Assembly: GCA_050247235.1 (NCBI GenBank)
Contig: JBFWUN010000002.1
Location: 116,602 to 180,601 of the forward strand
Origin: CAIKBL01 sp050247235
GTDB lineage: Bacteria > Pseudomonadota > Gammaproteobacteria > Ga0077536
DNA: 64,000 nt
Direction of reading: 5' to 3'
Made by a program: the position numbers and the translations under genes. Shown here piece after piece: positions 8,362 through 17,999 of the stretch (position 1 is the stretch's first letter; each line of letters starts with the position of its first letter). The notes beneath the pieces were generated by a model. That model saw only the letters and a program-made list of their open reading frames with translations. It ran no database searches and was not told where the DNA came from.

Positions 8362-9795
8362 CTACCAGCCGCCACCGAGCGCGCGGATCAGCGTGACGGT
8401 GGTGGCTGCCCTGGCGCCGTTCAGCCGAGCCTCCTGGCGCCGGACCGCGACCAGGGTCCGCCGCGCGTCGAGCACTTCCAGGAAGCCGGTCGCGCCCGCT
8501 TCGTAGCGCGCCGTCGCGATGCGGTACGCGTCCTCCGCCGCCGCGATTGCGTTCGTCAGCGCGGTCATCTGTCCGGCCAGAGTGCGCAGCCCCGACAACC
8601 CGTCTTCCACTTCGCCGAATGCGTTCAGCACGGTCTGGCGATACGTGGCGATCTCCGCATCGAGCTCGGCTTCGCGGGCCGCGAGATTGGCCTCGTTGCG
8701 CCCGGCGTTGAAGATCGGCAGCGACGCCAGCGCGCCGCTCGCTATCGCCCCGAACGCCGGCCCCAGCGCCCAGGTGCGGCTGCTCCACTCGAAGAGGTTG
8801 TCGAACCCCGTGCCCTCGACGCCGAAGTCGGCAGTCAGGTTCACCACCGGATAGAACGCGGCCTTCGCCACCCCGATCCGGGCATTCGCGGCGACCATCC
8901 GCCGCTGGGCGGCCGCGATGTCCGGCCGTCGTTCGAGCAGGGTGGACGGCAGGCCGGGCGGAATCGCGGGCAGCGCACGTCCCGGCCGCCGCGGCGCCAA
9001 GGTGAACTCCGCCGGCGCACGGCCACACAGCACGGCGAGCGCGTGCTCGTACTGCGCGCGCTCACGCTCGGTCGCCTGCACGTCCGCCCGCGCGATTTCC
9101 AGGTCCGCCTGCTGGCTGCGGACGTCGAATTCCCCGATACCGCCGGCCTGCAGGCGGCTCTCGAGCAGGCGCACCGCCTCCTCGCGCAGCTTCACGGTTC
9201 CGCGCAGCACTGCCAGTTCGTCGTCGGCGGCGCGCAGCAGGAAGTAGGTTTCCGCGACGTCACTCTGCAGGGTGAGCAGCAGCCCGGCGTAGAGCGCGCG
9301 CTGGGCGCCGAGATCGGCGCGCGACGCGGCCACGGTGTCGCGCACGCGCCCGAAGAGATCGAGTTCGTAGCTCGCAAAGATGCGCGCGCTCAGCGTGGTG
9401 TAGCGTTCGCGGACATCGTTCCCGAACAGCGGCGGGACCTTGCTGGGCTGCACGCGCGCGCCGCTGAACCCGAGATCGAGTCGCGGACGCTGCGCTGACT
9501 TCGCCACCTTGACGAGTGCCCGCGCCGCTTCGACCCGCGCGAGCGCCGCCTGCAGACCGGGGTTCTCCGCCGTCGCGCGCGCGACGAGGTCGTCGAGCAT
9601 TGGATCGCGGAAGACCGTCCACCAGGCACCGCGGTCCGCGTCGTCGGCCGGCGTCGCGACCTTCCAGTCGCCGGTGAACTCGCCGGGGGCTTCCTTGTAC
9701 GCCACGGGGGTCGGCACCTCCGGCGCGGGCAGTTCCGGGGCCAGCGAGCAGCCGGCGATCGCGAGCAGGCCCCCGAGCGCGACCGCCCGTTTCAT
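8362..9795 (-). CDS. Outer-membrane efflux lipoprotein (NodT/OprM family)
   Basis: The 477-residue protein starts with a lipoprotein signal (LGGLLAIAGC, acylated Cys near residue 16). It carries two outer-membrane-efflux repeats, with LLERRPDIAAAQRRMVAANARIGVAKAAFYP in the second. It forms the outer channel of a tripartite efflux pump. Its ATG overlaps the stop of the RND pump gene by 4 bases, so translation is coupled. It is last in a three-gene leftward operon (membrane fusion protein, RND pump, outer channel). Confidence 0.9.
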   Translation of the reverse strand: MKRAVALGGLLAIAGCSLAPELPAPEVPTPVAYKEAPGEFTGDWKVATPADDADRGAWWTVFRDPMLDDLVARATAENPGLQAALARVEAARALVKVAKSAQRPRLDLGFSGARVQPSKVPPLFGNDVRERYTTLSARIFASYELDLFGRVRDTVAASRADLGAQRALYAGLLLTLQSDVAETYFLLRAADDELAVLRGTVKLREEAVRLLESRLQAGGIGEFDVRSQQADLEIARADVQATERERAQYEHALAVLCGRAPAEFTLAPRRPGRALPAIPPGLPSTLLERRPDIAAAQRRMVAANARIGVAKAAFYPVVNLTADFGVEGTGFDNLFEWSSRTWALGPAFGAIASGALASLPIFNAGRNEANLAAREAELDAEIATYRQTVLNAFGEVEDGLSGLRTLAGQMTALTNAIAAAEDAYRIATARYEAGATGFLEVLDARRTLVAVRRQEARLNGARAATTVTLIRALGGGW

Positions 9796-12700
9796 GTCAC
9801 GCCTTCCGAGGTGGGCACCGTGACCTGGCGCGCGGGGCGCGGCTTGCGGTGGAGGAGCACGTAGAAGACGGGCGTCAGGAACAGTCCGAACAAGGTGACG
9901 CCGAGCATGCCGGACAGCACTGCGATACCCATCGTATGGCGCATCTCGGAGCCCGCGCCGCTGGACGTGACGAGCGGCAGCACGCCCATGATGAATGCGA
10001 AGGATGTCATCAGGATGGGACGCAGACGCATCCGGCACGCCTGCAGTGCGGCCACTACGGGCCCCGCGAGCGGTTCGCGCAGCTCGAACTCGCGCGCGAA
10101 CTCCACGAGCAGGATCGCGTTCTTGCATGCGAGCCCCATCAGCACGAACAGCGCGATCTGCGTGAAGATGTTGCGATCGCCTCCCGTCAGCCACACGCCG
10201 CTGATCGCGAACAGCAGGCACAGCGGGACGATCAGGATGACCGCGAGCGGCAGCTTGAAACTCTCGTATGTCGCGGCGAGCACCAGGAACACCAGCAGCG
10301 CACACAGCGGGAACACGAACACCGCGGTGTTGCCGGCGAGGATCTCCTGGTAGACGAGATCCGTCCACTCGAACGAGATGCCGCGGGGTACCGTCTCCTC
10401 GATGATCCGCCGGATCGCGTCCTGCGCCTGCCCGGAACTCACGCCCGGCGCGCCGGCACCGTTGATGTCGGCGGCCGGAAACGCGTTGTAGCGCATCGCG
10501 CGGTCGGGGCCGAAGCTCGGCTGAACGTCCACGATCGCCCCCATCGGAACCATCTCGCCGGTCGCGTTGCGGGTCTTCAGTGCCGCGATGTCCTCGGCCG
10601 ATGCGCGGTACGCGGAGTCGGCCTGAACGATCACCCGGTACGTCTTGCCGAAACGGTTGAAGTCGTTCACGTAGAGCGAACCAAGGTTCACCTGCAACGT
10701 GGAAAACACGTCGTTCAGGTTCACGCCCATGCGCTTGGCCTTCTCGCGATCGACGTTCGCGAAGAGCTGCGGCACGTTGATCTGGTAGCTCGAGAACACG
10801 CCGACGAGTTCCGGCGACTGCCAGGCCTTCATCAGCACTTCCTGGAGCGCACCGAAGAGCCGCTCGCTGCCGAGACCCGCGCGATCCTCCAGCTGCAGCT
10901 TGAAACCGCCGATCGCCCCCAACCCGTCCACCGGCGGCGATGGAAACACCGCGATGAACGCGTCCTCGATGGCGCCCAGCCGCTGGTTGAGCGTACCTGC
11001 CAGCGCGGGCGCCTTGAGCGCCGGGGTCTCGCGTTCGGCGAAATCGGACAGGCCGAAGAAGAACACCCCGGCGTTCGGTGAGTTCGTGAAGCCGTTGATC
11101 GACATGCCGGGGAAACCGACGACGTTGATGATGCCCGGGGTGTCGAGCGCGATCTCCGTGACCCGGCGCACCACCTCCTCCGTGCGATCGAGCGACGCGC
11201 CATCCGGCAGCTGCAGCATGCCGATCAGGTACTGCTTGTCCTGGCCCGGGATGAAACCCGACGGCACCTGCCTGAACGCGTACGCGGTGAACGCGATGAG
11301 CCCGATATACACGAGCAGCACCACGAACTTTCCGCGCAGGATGCCACGCACCCCGTGCACGTAGCCGCGCCCCGCCACCCGGAACACCGCGTCGAACCCG
11401 TTGAAGAACCAGCCGAACAGGCGATCCATCAGGCGCGTGAACGCGTCCTTCGGCGCATCATGGCTGCGCAGCAGGGTGGCCGCGAGCGCAGGGGAGAGCG
11501 TCAGCGAGCTGAACGCGGAGATCACGGTCGAAATCGCGATCGTCAGCGCGAACTGCCGATAAAACTGCCCGGTGAGCCCGCTGATGAACGCGATCGGCAC
11601 GAACACTGCGCTCAACGTGAGTGCGATCGCGACGATCGGGCCGGACACTTCTTCCATCGCCCGGCGCGTGGCGGCCACCGGGTTCAACCCCATCTCGATG
11701 TTGCGCTCGACGTTCTCGACGACGACGATCGCGTCGTCGACGACGATGCCGATCGCGAGCACCAGTCCGAACAACGTCAGCGTGTTGATGGAGAACCCCG
11801 CCACCAGCATCACCGCGAAAGTGCCGACAATCGACACCGGCACCGACACGAACGGGATAATCGATGCGCGCCACGTCTTCAGGAAGATGATGACGACGAT
11901 AACCACCAGCGCGACCGCCTCCAGCAAGGTGGTGACCACCGCGCGGATCGACTTCTCGACGAACTGCGGCGGGTTGTACACCACCTGGTAGTCGAGTCCC
12001 TGGGGAAAGTCCTGCTTGAGTTCGGCCATCATGCGCTGCACCGCGCGCGACAGCGCCACCGCGTTGGACCCCGGGGCCTGGAAGATGCCGATGGCAACCG
12101 CCGGCTTGTTGTCGAGCAGGCTGCGCAGCGAGTAGTCCCCGGCGCCGAGTTCGATGCGGGCAACGTCGCGCAGCCGCAGGATCCCGCCATCCGGCGCGGT
12201 GGCGATGATGATCTCGCCGAACTCGGCCTCGGTCGCCAGCCGGCCCTGCGTGTTCACGGACAGCTGGAACTCGACATGTTCGCCCGCCGGCGGCGCGCCG
12301 ATGACGCCGGCCGCGACCTGCTGGTTCTGCTCCTGGATCGCACGCACGACGTCGGCCGCGGTCAGGCTGCGCGCGGCGAGCTTGTGCGGATCCAGCCACA
12401 CGCGCATCGCGTAGTCGCCGCCGCCGAAAATCATGACGTCGCCCATTCCGGGCAGACGGCGCAGGTTGTCGCGGATGTTCAGCGCGATGTAGTTGCGCAG
12501 GTACAGCTCGTCGTAGCGCGCGTCGCTCGACAGCAGGTGCACCACCATCGTCAGGTTCGGTGACTGCTTCTGCGTGATCACGCCGAACTGGCGCACCTCG
12601 TTTGGCAGGCGCGGCAACGCGCGCTGCACGCGGTTCTGTACCTGCGTCTCCGCGAGATCGGGGTCGGTCCCGATCCGGAATGTCACGGTGAGCTGCAGCA

Positions 12701-12965
12701 TGCCGTCGGTCGTCGCCATCGACGACATGTAGAGCATGCCCTCCACGCCGTTGATCTGTTCCTCGAGCGGTCCGGCGACCGTCTCGGCGATGACCTGCGG
12801 GTTGGCGCCGGGATACGTGGCGGTGACGACGATCGACGGCGGTACGACGTCCGGGTATTCGGAGACCGGCAGCAGCGGGATCGAGATCAGCCCGGCGAGG
12901 AAGATGAGGGTGGACAGCACGCCCGCGAAAATCGGGCGATCGATGAACGTCCGCGAGATGTTCAT
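9792..12965 (-). CDS. HAE1-family RND multidrug efflux pump
   Basis: The 1057-residue inner-membrane pump resembles AcrB/MexB throughout, starting MNISRTFIDRPIFAGVLS. It has the proton-relay Asp pair in the fourth membrane helix (AIGIVVDDAIVVVENVERN), the porter-domain repeats, and the second-half segment LAATYESFKLPLAVILIVPL. It expels hydrophobic compounds in exchange for protons. It overlaps the fusion-protein gene upstream and the outer-channel gene downstream by 4 bases each. No local regulator of TetR or MarR type sits next to the operon. Confidence 0.95.
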   Translation of the reverse strand: MNISRTFIDRPIFAGVLSTLIFLAGLISIPLLPVSEYPDVVPPSIVVTATYPGANPQVIAETVAGPLEEQINGVEGMLYMSSMATTDGMLQLTVTFRIGTDPDLAETQVQNRVQRALPRLPNEVRQFGVITQKQSPNLTMVVHLLSSDARYDELYLRNYIALNIRDNLRRLPGMGDVMIFGGGDYAMRVWLDPHKLAARSLTAADVVRAIQEQNQQVAAGVIGAPPAGEHVEFQLSVNTQGRLATEAEFGEIIIATAPDGGILRLRDVARIELGAGDYSLRSLLDNKPAVAIGIFQAPGSNAVALSRAVQRMMAELKQDFPQGLDYQVVYNPPQFVEKSIRAVVTTLLEAVALVVIVVIIFLKTWRASIIPFVSVPVSIVGTFAVMLVAGFSINTLTLFGLVLAIGIVVDDAIVVVENVERNIEMGLNPVAATRRAMEEVSGPIVAIALTLSAVFVPIAFISGLTGQFYRQFALTIAISTVISAFSSLTLSPALAATLLRSHDAPKDAFTRLMDRLFGWFFNGFDAVFRVAGRGYVHGVRGILRGKFVVLLVYIGLIAFTAYAFRQVPSGFIPGQDKQYLIGMLQLPDGASLDRTEEVVRRVTEIALDTPGIINVVGFPGMSINGFTNSPNAGVFFFGLSDFAERETPALKAPALAGTLNQRLGAIEDAFIAVFPSPPVDGLGAIGGFKLQLEDRAGLGSERLFGALQEVLMKAWQSPELVGVFSSYQINVPQLFANVDREKAKRMGVNLNDVFSTLQVNLGSLYVNDFNRFGKTYRVIVQADSAYRASAEDIAALKTRNATGEMVPMGAIVDVQPSFGPDRAMRYNAFPAADINGAGAPGVSSGQAQDAIRRIIEETVPRGISFEWTDLVYQEILAGNTAVFVFPLCALLVFLVLAATYESFKLPLAVILIVPLCLLFAISGVWLTGGDRNIFTQIALFVLMGLACKNAILLVEFAREFELREPLAGPVVAALQACRMRLRPILMTSFAFIMGVLPLVTSSGAGSEMRHTMGIAVLSGMLGVTLFGLFLTPVFYVLLHRKPRPARQVTVPTSEGVT

Positions 12966-14143
12966 GCCGAGGGCCCGGCGTCGGCCGGAAGCTCCGCGGC
13001 GGGTTTCTCCATCGGGACGGTCTGCGGTGTCACCGGCGAACCCGGCCGCACCCGCTGCAGACCGTTGACGACGATCACTTCGCCCGCGTCGAGGCCCGCG
13101 GTGATCACGCGCAGCTCACCGACCTGGCGACCGAGCGTCACCTCGCGGTAGTTCGCCACGTTGTCCGCGCCGACCACGAGCACGAAGCGCTTGCTCTGGT
13201 CGGTCCCGATCGCGCGTTCGGCCACGAGCACGGCGTGCTCCGCGGCCGCGGTGGCATGCAGCCGGACTCGCGCGAACAGTCCCGGCGTGAAGCGGCGTGC
13301 GGGGTTCGCGAGCAGCGCGCGCATCCGCACGGTGCCCGTGGTCGCCGTGACCTGGTTGTCGACGAATTCGAGCTGCGCACGGTGCGGGAATCCCGGCTCG
13401 TCGGCAAGGCCCACTTCCACCGTGAGCGCCGCGCTGCGCGCCACGGCGATGTATTTCAGGTAGGCCTGCTCGTCCGCCTCGAAAGACACGTAGACGGGGT
13501 CGACGGACACCATCGTCGTCAGGACCGGGGAATCCGGTGCCTCGCCCTGCACGAGGTTGCCGACCGTCACTTCCTGCTTGCCGACCCGCCCGTCGATCGG
13601 CGCGACAATGCGGGTGTAGTCAAGGTTGAGGCGCGCGGTATCGAGCGCCGCCAGGTTGGCCCGGCGAGCCGCCTCCAGGGTGCCGACGGTCGCGGCGGCA
13701 GCATCGTACTCGCGCTGGCTCGTCGCACGGTCCTGCAGCATGCGCGCCTGCCGGGCTTTCTCCGTGCGGGCGAGCGTGAGCTGGGCGTCGGTGTTCGCGA
13801 GCGCGGCTTCGGCCTCGGCAACGCGCGCGGCGAAGGGACGGGGATCGATGATGAACAGCAACGCGCCGCGGGCAACCTCGGCGCCGGGGTTGAAGTGGAT
13901 CGATTGCAGGTAACCGTTGATGCGCGCCCGGATGCGGACCGATTCCACCGCCTCGATACGTCCAGGGAATTCGTCCGACATCTGCACGTCGCGCGTGATC
14001 GCGGCGGCGACGCTGACCGGCGGCGGACCCGCGGGCGGCGCGGGGGGTGGCGCGGCGCGATCGCACCCAGCGAGCCACAGGGACAACGCGGCGATCGCGC
14101 ACGCGGCGCGCCGCCTGGAGGCAGACAAGGCCATGCAGGGCAT
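12962..14143 (-). CDS. RND periplasmic adaptor (membrane fusion protein) lipoprotein
   Basis: This AcrA/MexA-like adaptor has a lipoprotein signal (ALSLWLAGC), a barrel-sandwich start (FPGRIEAVESVRIRARINGYL), a long helical hairpin (residues about 100-160), and the second half-motif IVAPIDGRVGKQEVTVGNLV. I chose the ATG at 14143 because it places the acylated Cys about 27 residues in. An in-frame ATG at 14182 would give a longer lead, and one at 14134 a shorter one. It is first in the efflux operon; its stop overlaps the pump's ATG by 4 bases. Confidence 0.9.
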   Translation of the reverse strand: MPCMALSASRRRAACAIAALSLWLAGCDRAAPPPAPPAGPPPVSVAAAITRDVQMSDEFPGRIEAVESVRIRARINGYLQSIHFNPGAEVARGALLFIIDPRPFAARVAEAEAALANTDAQLTLARTEKARQARMLQDRATSQREYDAAAATVGTLEAARRANLAALDTARLNLDYTRIVAPIDGRVGKQEVTVGNLVQGEAPDSPVLTTMVSVDPVYVSFEADEQAYLKYIAVARSAALTVEVGLADEPGFPHRAQLEFVDNQVTATTGTVRMRALLANPARRFTPGLFARVRLHATAAAEHAVLVAERAIGTDQSKRFVLVVGADNVANYREVTLGRQVGELRVITAGLDAGEVIVVNGLQRVRPGSPVTPQTVPMEKPAAELPADAGPSA

Positions 14144-14380
14144 CCGTGGTTCGCACGTCCCCGACGGGACGCACGTGTTCATTCTTCTGGTGCGCGCGCC
14201 GACTCCCGGCGCGCGTGGATTCTAACCCGAGTCCGGTGCGTCATGCGGCTTCCGGAGCGCCGATTCCGCGCGAGTTCGCAAGAAATTTCATCGCCCCCCA
14301 TTTACTGCGGTATTCCATTCAATAGACTGGCGCCCGGTCCGCGCGCCGCGGTCCGTCACACGGGAGGGTTTGTGGGAAAA

Positions 14381-15745
14381 ATGGAAATCCGGCCGGGGGT
14401 CGTCGGCCGCGGACGCGCTTTGCTTCGCCGCGGCGCGTGGGGGGTCGGGGGTCTGCTGGCGTTGCTGCCCGTGGGCGTGTCAGCCGCGGACGGACCGGCG
14501 GTCGCCGGCATTCCCGTGGAATTCATCCTGTTCGCACTGACCCTGCTCGGGGTCGCGCTGTTTCACCACCACACGCTTGCGGTCGGACTGACCGGCGTCA
14601 TCACGATCGCGCTCTACAAGGTGGTGTTCACCGGCTTTCACACCGGACCGGGTATCGCGGGCCTCGCCGGGCACTTCGCGCACGAATGGGTGACGTTCGC
14701 GAACCTGTTCTGCCTGCTGATGGGATTCGCGCTGCTCGCCCGCCATTTCGAGAAGAGCCATGTGCCTGTCATCCTGCCGAAGTACCTGCCGGACGACTGG
14801 AAAGGCGCGTTCCTGATGCTGGTGATGGTGTTCGTGCTGTCGAGTTTCCTCGACAACATCGCGGCCGCGCTGATCGGCGGCGCGATGGCCCATCAGCTCT
14901 TTCGGGCCAAGGTGCACATCGGTTATCTCGCCGCCATCGTCGCGGCATCCAATGCCGGGGGCGCCGGCAGCGTGGTCGGTGACACCACGACCACGATGAT
15001 GTGGATCGACGGCGTATCACCGCTCGATGTCGTTCACGCCTACAGTGCCTCGGTCGTCGCGCTCGTCGTGAGCGGGATCCCTGCCGCGATCCAGCAGCAG
15101 CGGTTCTCGCCGATCCTGAAGAACGCCCACGCGCACACGCACGTCGACTGGAAGCGCATCTACATCGTGTCGACGATCCTCGTCGCGGCGATGGGGACGA
15201 ACATCTACGTCAACGCGGCGCATCCCGAGCTCGCGAGCAGCTTCCCGTTCATCGGCGTGGCGGTGTGGGTGGCGATCTTCGCGACCCTCTGGCTGCGCCG
15301 GCCGGACTGGGAGGTGCTGCCCGAGACCGCGATGGGTTCCGTGTTCCTGCTCTCCCTGGTCGGGTGCGCGTCGATGATGCCGGTGGAGAAGCTGCCCGTC
15401 GCGTCCTGGACCACCGCGATGGGGCTCGGCTTCGTGTCGGCGGTGTTCGACAACATCCCGCTGACCGCGCTTGCGCTGAAACAGGGCGGCTACGACTGGG
15501 GTGTGCTGGCCTTCGCGGTCGGCTTCGGCGGCTCGATGATCTGGTTCGGTTCCAGTGCCGGCGTCGCGCTGTCCAACATGTACCCGGAGGCGCGTTCGGT
15601 CGGCGCTTGGCTGAAGAACGGCTGGCACGTCATGCTGGCGTACGTGCTCGGCTTCGCCGTGATGATCGCGGCGGTCGGCTGGCATCCGCACGCGCCGCAC
15701 AAGCAAGGACACGCGCCGGCGGAGATCGCCGCGCCGGCGCATTGA
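14381..15745 (+). CDS. NhaD/ArsB-superfamily sodium:proton antiporter-like permease
   Basis: The 454-residue polytopic membrane protein belongs to the ion transporter superfamily. Motifs include FANLFCLLMGFALLARHFE, a half-motif SSFLDNIAAALIGGAMAHQL, and its second-half counterpart FVSAVFDNIPLTALALKQGG, where the paired DNI/DNIP Asp residues recall NhaD. A signal-like hydrophobic lead precedes it. The start may be the ATG at 14381 or a GTG at 14372; GGGAGGG lies at 14362-14368. With nhaB at 4.3 kb this gives two candidate sodium-extrusion routes. The exact ion is inference; a citrate-type substrate is less likely. Confidence 0.75.
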   Translation: MEIRPGVVGRGRALLRRGAWGVGGLLALLPVGVSAADGPAVAGIPVEFILFALTLLGVALFHHHTLAVGLTGVITIALYKVVFTGFHTGPGIAGLAGHFAHEWVTFANLFCLLMGFALLARHFEKSHVPVILPKYLPDDWKGAFLMLVMVFVLSSFLDNIAAALIGGAMAHQLFRAKVHIGYLAAIVAASNAGGAGSVVGDTTTTMMWIDGVSPLDVVHAYSASVVALVVSGIPAAIQQQRFSPILKNAHAHTHVDWKRIYIVSTILVAAMGTNIYVNAAHPELASSFPFIGVAVWVAIFATLWLRRPDWEVLPETAMGSVFLLSLVGCASMMPVEKLPVASWTTAMGLGFVSAVFDNIPLTALALKQGGYDWGVLAFAVGFGGSMIWFGSSAGVALSNMYPEARSVGAWLKNGWHVMLAYVLGFAVMIAAVGWHPHAPHKQGHAPAEIAAPAH

Positions 15746-15781
15746 CGGACAGCGATCGCGCCGTGGGACCTGCACGATCCC

Positions 15782-16690
15782 TCAGGCGTGCGTGTGGAAA
15801 TGCCGTTCGAGAAACTCGATGAACACACGCACCGTGGCGGACAGCTCGCGGTGCGCGTAGACCGCGTAAAGCGGCACTGGCGCCGGCGCGAAATCCGCGA
15901 GTGTCTCGCGCAGTGACCCGTTGGCGAGATCGGCGCGGAGCATGTAGCTCGGCAGCTGGGCAAGCCCGTGACCGGTCAGCGCCGCCATCCGCACCGCGTC
16001 GCCGGTTGTTGCCTCGAAGTCGCCATGCACGCGCATCGGCGCGGTGCGGCCTTCTTCCCGGAACAGCCACATGCCCTTGCGCGCGCCCTGCGAGTAACGC
16101 AGGCAGTTGTGCGCGACGAGCGCCGCCGGCGTGGCAGGCTCGCCGTGGCGCGCGAAGTACGCGGGCGCACCGCACACGATGAGCCGCACCTCGGCGATCT
16201 GACGCGCCACCAGCGAGGAATCGGGCAGCGCGCCGACGTGCAGCGCGAGATCCACGCCTTCCTCCAGCGGTCCGTGCGGACGATCGCTCAAGGTCAGCTG
16301 CACCTGTACCTGGGGATAGAGTTCCGCGTAGCCGGCCAGGGCGGGCGCGAGCTGGAAGCTCCCGAACGACGTGGGCGCGAGTACCTTGAGCAAGCCCTGC
16401 GGACGGTTGCCGAAGCCGGCGACGCGCTGTTCGAGCGTCTCCACGTCCGCCAGGATCCGGCGGCATCCTTCCAGGTAGGCGTGCCCGGCATCGGTGAGCG
16501 CAATCCGGCGCGTGCTGCGGTTGATGAGACGCGTGCCGAGGTGCCGTTCCAGGGCCTGGACGTGCTTGCTGATCATGGCCTTGGACAGGCGCATCGCGTC
16601 GGCCGCGGCGGAGAATCCCCCGTGCTCGGCGATCGCGGCGAATGCCTGCATGCTGGCGAGTTTGTCCACTCGATCACGTTCTCTGTTCAC
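15782..16690 (-). CDS. LysR-family transcriptional regulator
   Basis: The protein has an N-terminal winged helix (AFAAIAEHGGFSAAADAMRLSKAMISKHVQALE) and a substrate-binding domain from about residue 95. The C-terminal part resembles regulators such as DmlR/CrgA. The start is ambiguous: GTG at 16690, GTG at 16669 (giving the family-like start MDKLASMQAF), or the ATG at 16651. A perfect dyad with LysR-box form overlaps the 16690 start, which argues for a downstream start. It is divergent from a small secreted protein gene, a common LysR-target arrangement. Confidence 0.88.
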   Translation of the reverse strand: MNRERDRVDKLASMQAFAAIAEHGGFSAAADAMRLSKAMISKHVQALERHLGTRLINRSTRRIALTDAGHAYLEGCRRILADVETLEQRVAGFGNRPQGLLKVLAPTSFGSFQLAPALAGYAELYPQVQVQLTLSDRPHGPLEEGVDLALHVGALPDSSLVARQIAEVRLIVCGAPAYFARHGEPATPAALVAHNCLRYSQGARKGMWLFREEGRTAPMRVHGDFEATTGDAVRMAALTGHGLAQLPSYMLRADLANGSLRETLADFAPAPVPLYAVYAHRELSATVRVFIEFLERHFHTHA

Positions 16691-16701
16691 TCATAGTGAA
16701 C
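16685..16701. promoter_or_regulatory. Candidate LysR-type operator (T-N11-A dyad)
   Basis: GTTCACT-CAT-AGTGAAC is a perfect 7-bp-arm dyad containing the T-N11-A spacing typical of LysR binding sites. It lies in the divergent gap between the LysR gene and the small secreted protein gene, so it could serve autoregulation and control of the neighbour. Confidence 0.5.
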
Positions 16702-16847
16702 AGTATTTCCATTGGAACCGCGTTGTTCAACGCTGGGCGCCCCACTATTCTTTGCCGCAACGCAGCAGACACGGTTCGGGCAGAAGACGGGGCGACGAGC
16801 GAGCTGCTCCTGGTTTGATGGCATTCAATCACTGAGGAGACTGACTC

Positions 16848-17078
16848 ATGAACGCGACACGCAGACACGGCCTGATTGCCGCCACCCTGTTGCTGGCGTC
16901 CGGCACCGCCAGCGCGGCGGAGTACTGTGCAATCCCCTACCTCTACGCCACCCACATCCGGACCGCCTGCGAGCAGTACGGCAAGGGCGGTCTGTCCGGC
17001 CTGTACAGCACGAACCGCTTCATCCACGGCCTGCTGCACGACGGACACAAGACGTCGACGGGGATCGCCGGGCGCTGA
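16848..17078 (+). CDS. Small secreted protein, unknown
   Basis: The 76-residue product has a clear signal peptide (ATLLLASGTASA) giving a mature peptide of about 53 residues with two Cys (EYCAIP and RTACEQYG), which could form one disulfide. A strong GAGGAG ribosome site precedes the ATG. I do not recognise a family. It is divergent from the LysR gene with a dyad operator between them, so it may be that regulator's target. Confidence 0.6.
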   Translation: MNATRRHGLIAATLLLASGTASAAEYCAIPYLYATHIRTACEQYGKGGLSGLYSTNRFIHGLLHDGHKTSTGIAGR

Positions 17079-17178
17079 AGCGCCGCCGCGACCTTCTCTC
17101 CACCGCCGGCCGGGCCATGCCCGGCCCCTTCCGCGCCGCGCCTCCCGCGCGGCGTGTCCTCGGCCCGGACCCTGGCGG

Positions 17179-17988
17179 TCACTCGATGACGAGCCCGCCG
17201 TAGTCCGACACCGGCTGCGGATACTCGAGCCCCAGTTCGTTCAGGCGGTCCCGCAGAACGGTGCTGACCAGCAGGTTGCGGGTCGACTTGGAGTCCGACG
17301 GGATGATGTACCACGGGGCCCACGGCCTGGACGTCGCGCCGAGTGCCTCCTCGTACGCGGCCATGTAGGCGTCCCAGTGGGCGCGTTCGTGGAGGTCGCC
17401 AGGATCGAACTTCCAGCGCTTGTTCGGATCGTCCAGCCGATCCTGCAGGCGCCGCCGCTGCTCGTCGCGCGAGATGTGCAGGAAGAACTTCACGATCACG
17501 GTACCGGTGTCGGCCAGCATCTGTTCGAACTCGCGGATCTGGCGGAGCCGCCGCCGCACCTCTTCCGCGTCGATGCGGCCGTGCACGCGCACAACCAGCA
17601 CGTCTTCGTAGTGGCTGCGGTTGAAGATCACGAGCTCACCGGCGCGCGGCACCTGCCGGTGAATCCGCCAGAGATAGCCGTGCTGGAGTTCCTCTCCCGC
17701 GGGCGCGCGAAAACTGTGCGCCCGCACGCCGAGCGGATCCACCGCGCTGAACACATGCCGGATCGTGCCGTCCTTGCCCGACGTGTCCATGCCCTGCAGC
17801 ACCATCAGCACCCGGTGCCGCTGCCCGGCGTAGAGCCGGTCCTGCAGCGCGTCGATCTCGGCCGAAATCTCCCGCAGGCGCGCCACGCGCCCCACCTTGT
17901 CCGACGGCACGCCCGTCCGGTCGGACGGATCGCGCTTCGCGAGATCGACCCGGGTGTCCGGGGAGACACGCAGACGTGCGTGATTCAT
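17179..17988 (-). CDS. Polyphosphate kinase 2 (PPK2) family protein
   Basis: The 269-residue enzyme has the P-loop GMDTSGKDG (residues 66-74), the downstream motif FNRSHYEDVLVVRVHG, and the lid region ISRDEQRRRLQDRLDDPNKRWKF. PPK2 enzymes transfer phosphate between polyphosphate and nucleotides (AMP, ADP or GDP depending on subclass). One PPK2 domain suggests a subclass I or III enzyme. An AAGGAGG site lies just before the ATG at 17988. A small cupin gene lies 11 bases upstream on the same strand, so the pair is probably one transcript. Confidence 0.9.
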   Translation of the reverse strand: MNHARLRVSPDTRVDLAKRDPSDRTGVPSDKVGRVARLREISAEIDALQDRLYAGQRHRVLMVLQGMDTSGKDGTIRHVFSAVDPLGVRAHSFRAPAGEELQHGYLWRIHRQVPRAGELVIFNRSHYEDVLVVRVHGRIDAEEVRRRLRQIREFEQMLADTGTVIVKFFLHISRDEQRRRLQDRLDDPNKRWKFDPGDLHERAHWDAYMAAYEEALGATSRPWAPWYIIPSDSKSTRNLLVSTVLRDRLNELGLEYPQPVSDYGGLVIE

Positions 17989-17999
17989 CGTGGCCTCCT

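Noticed and set aside
11355..12563. 402-residue ORF antisense to the RND pump
   Set aside because: Arg/His/Asp-rich shadow frame of a well-supported gene in very GC-rich DNA.
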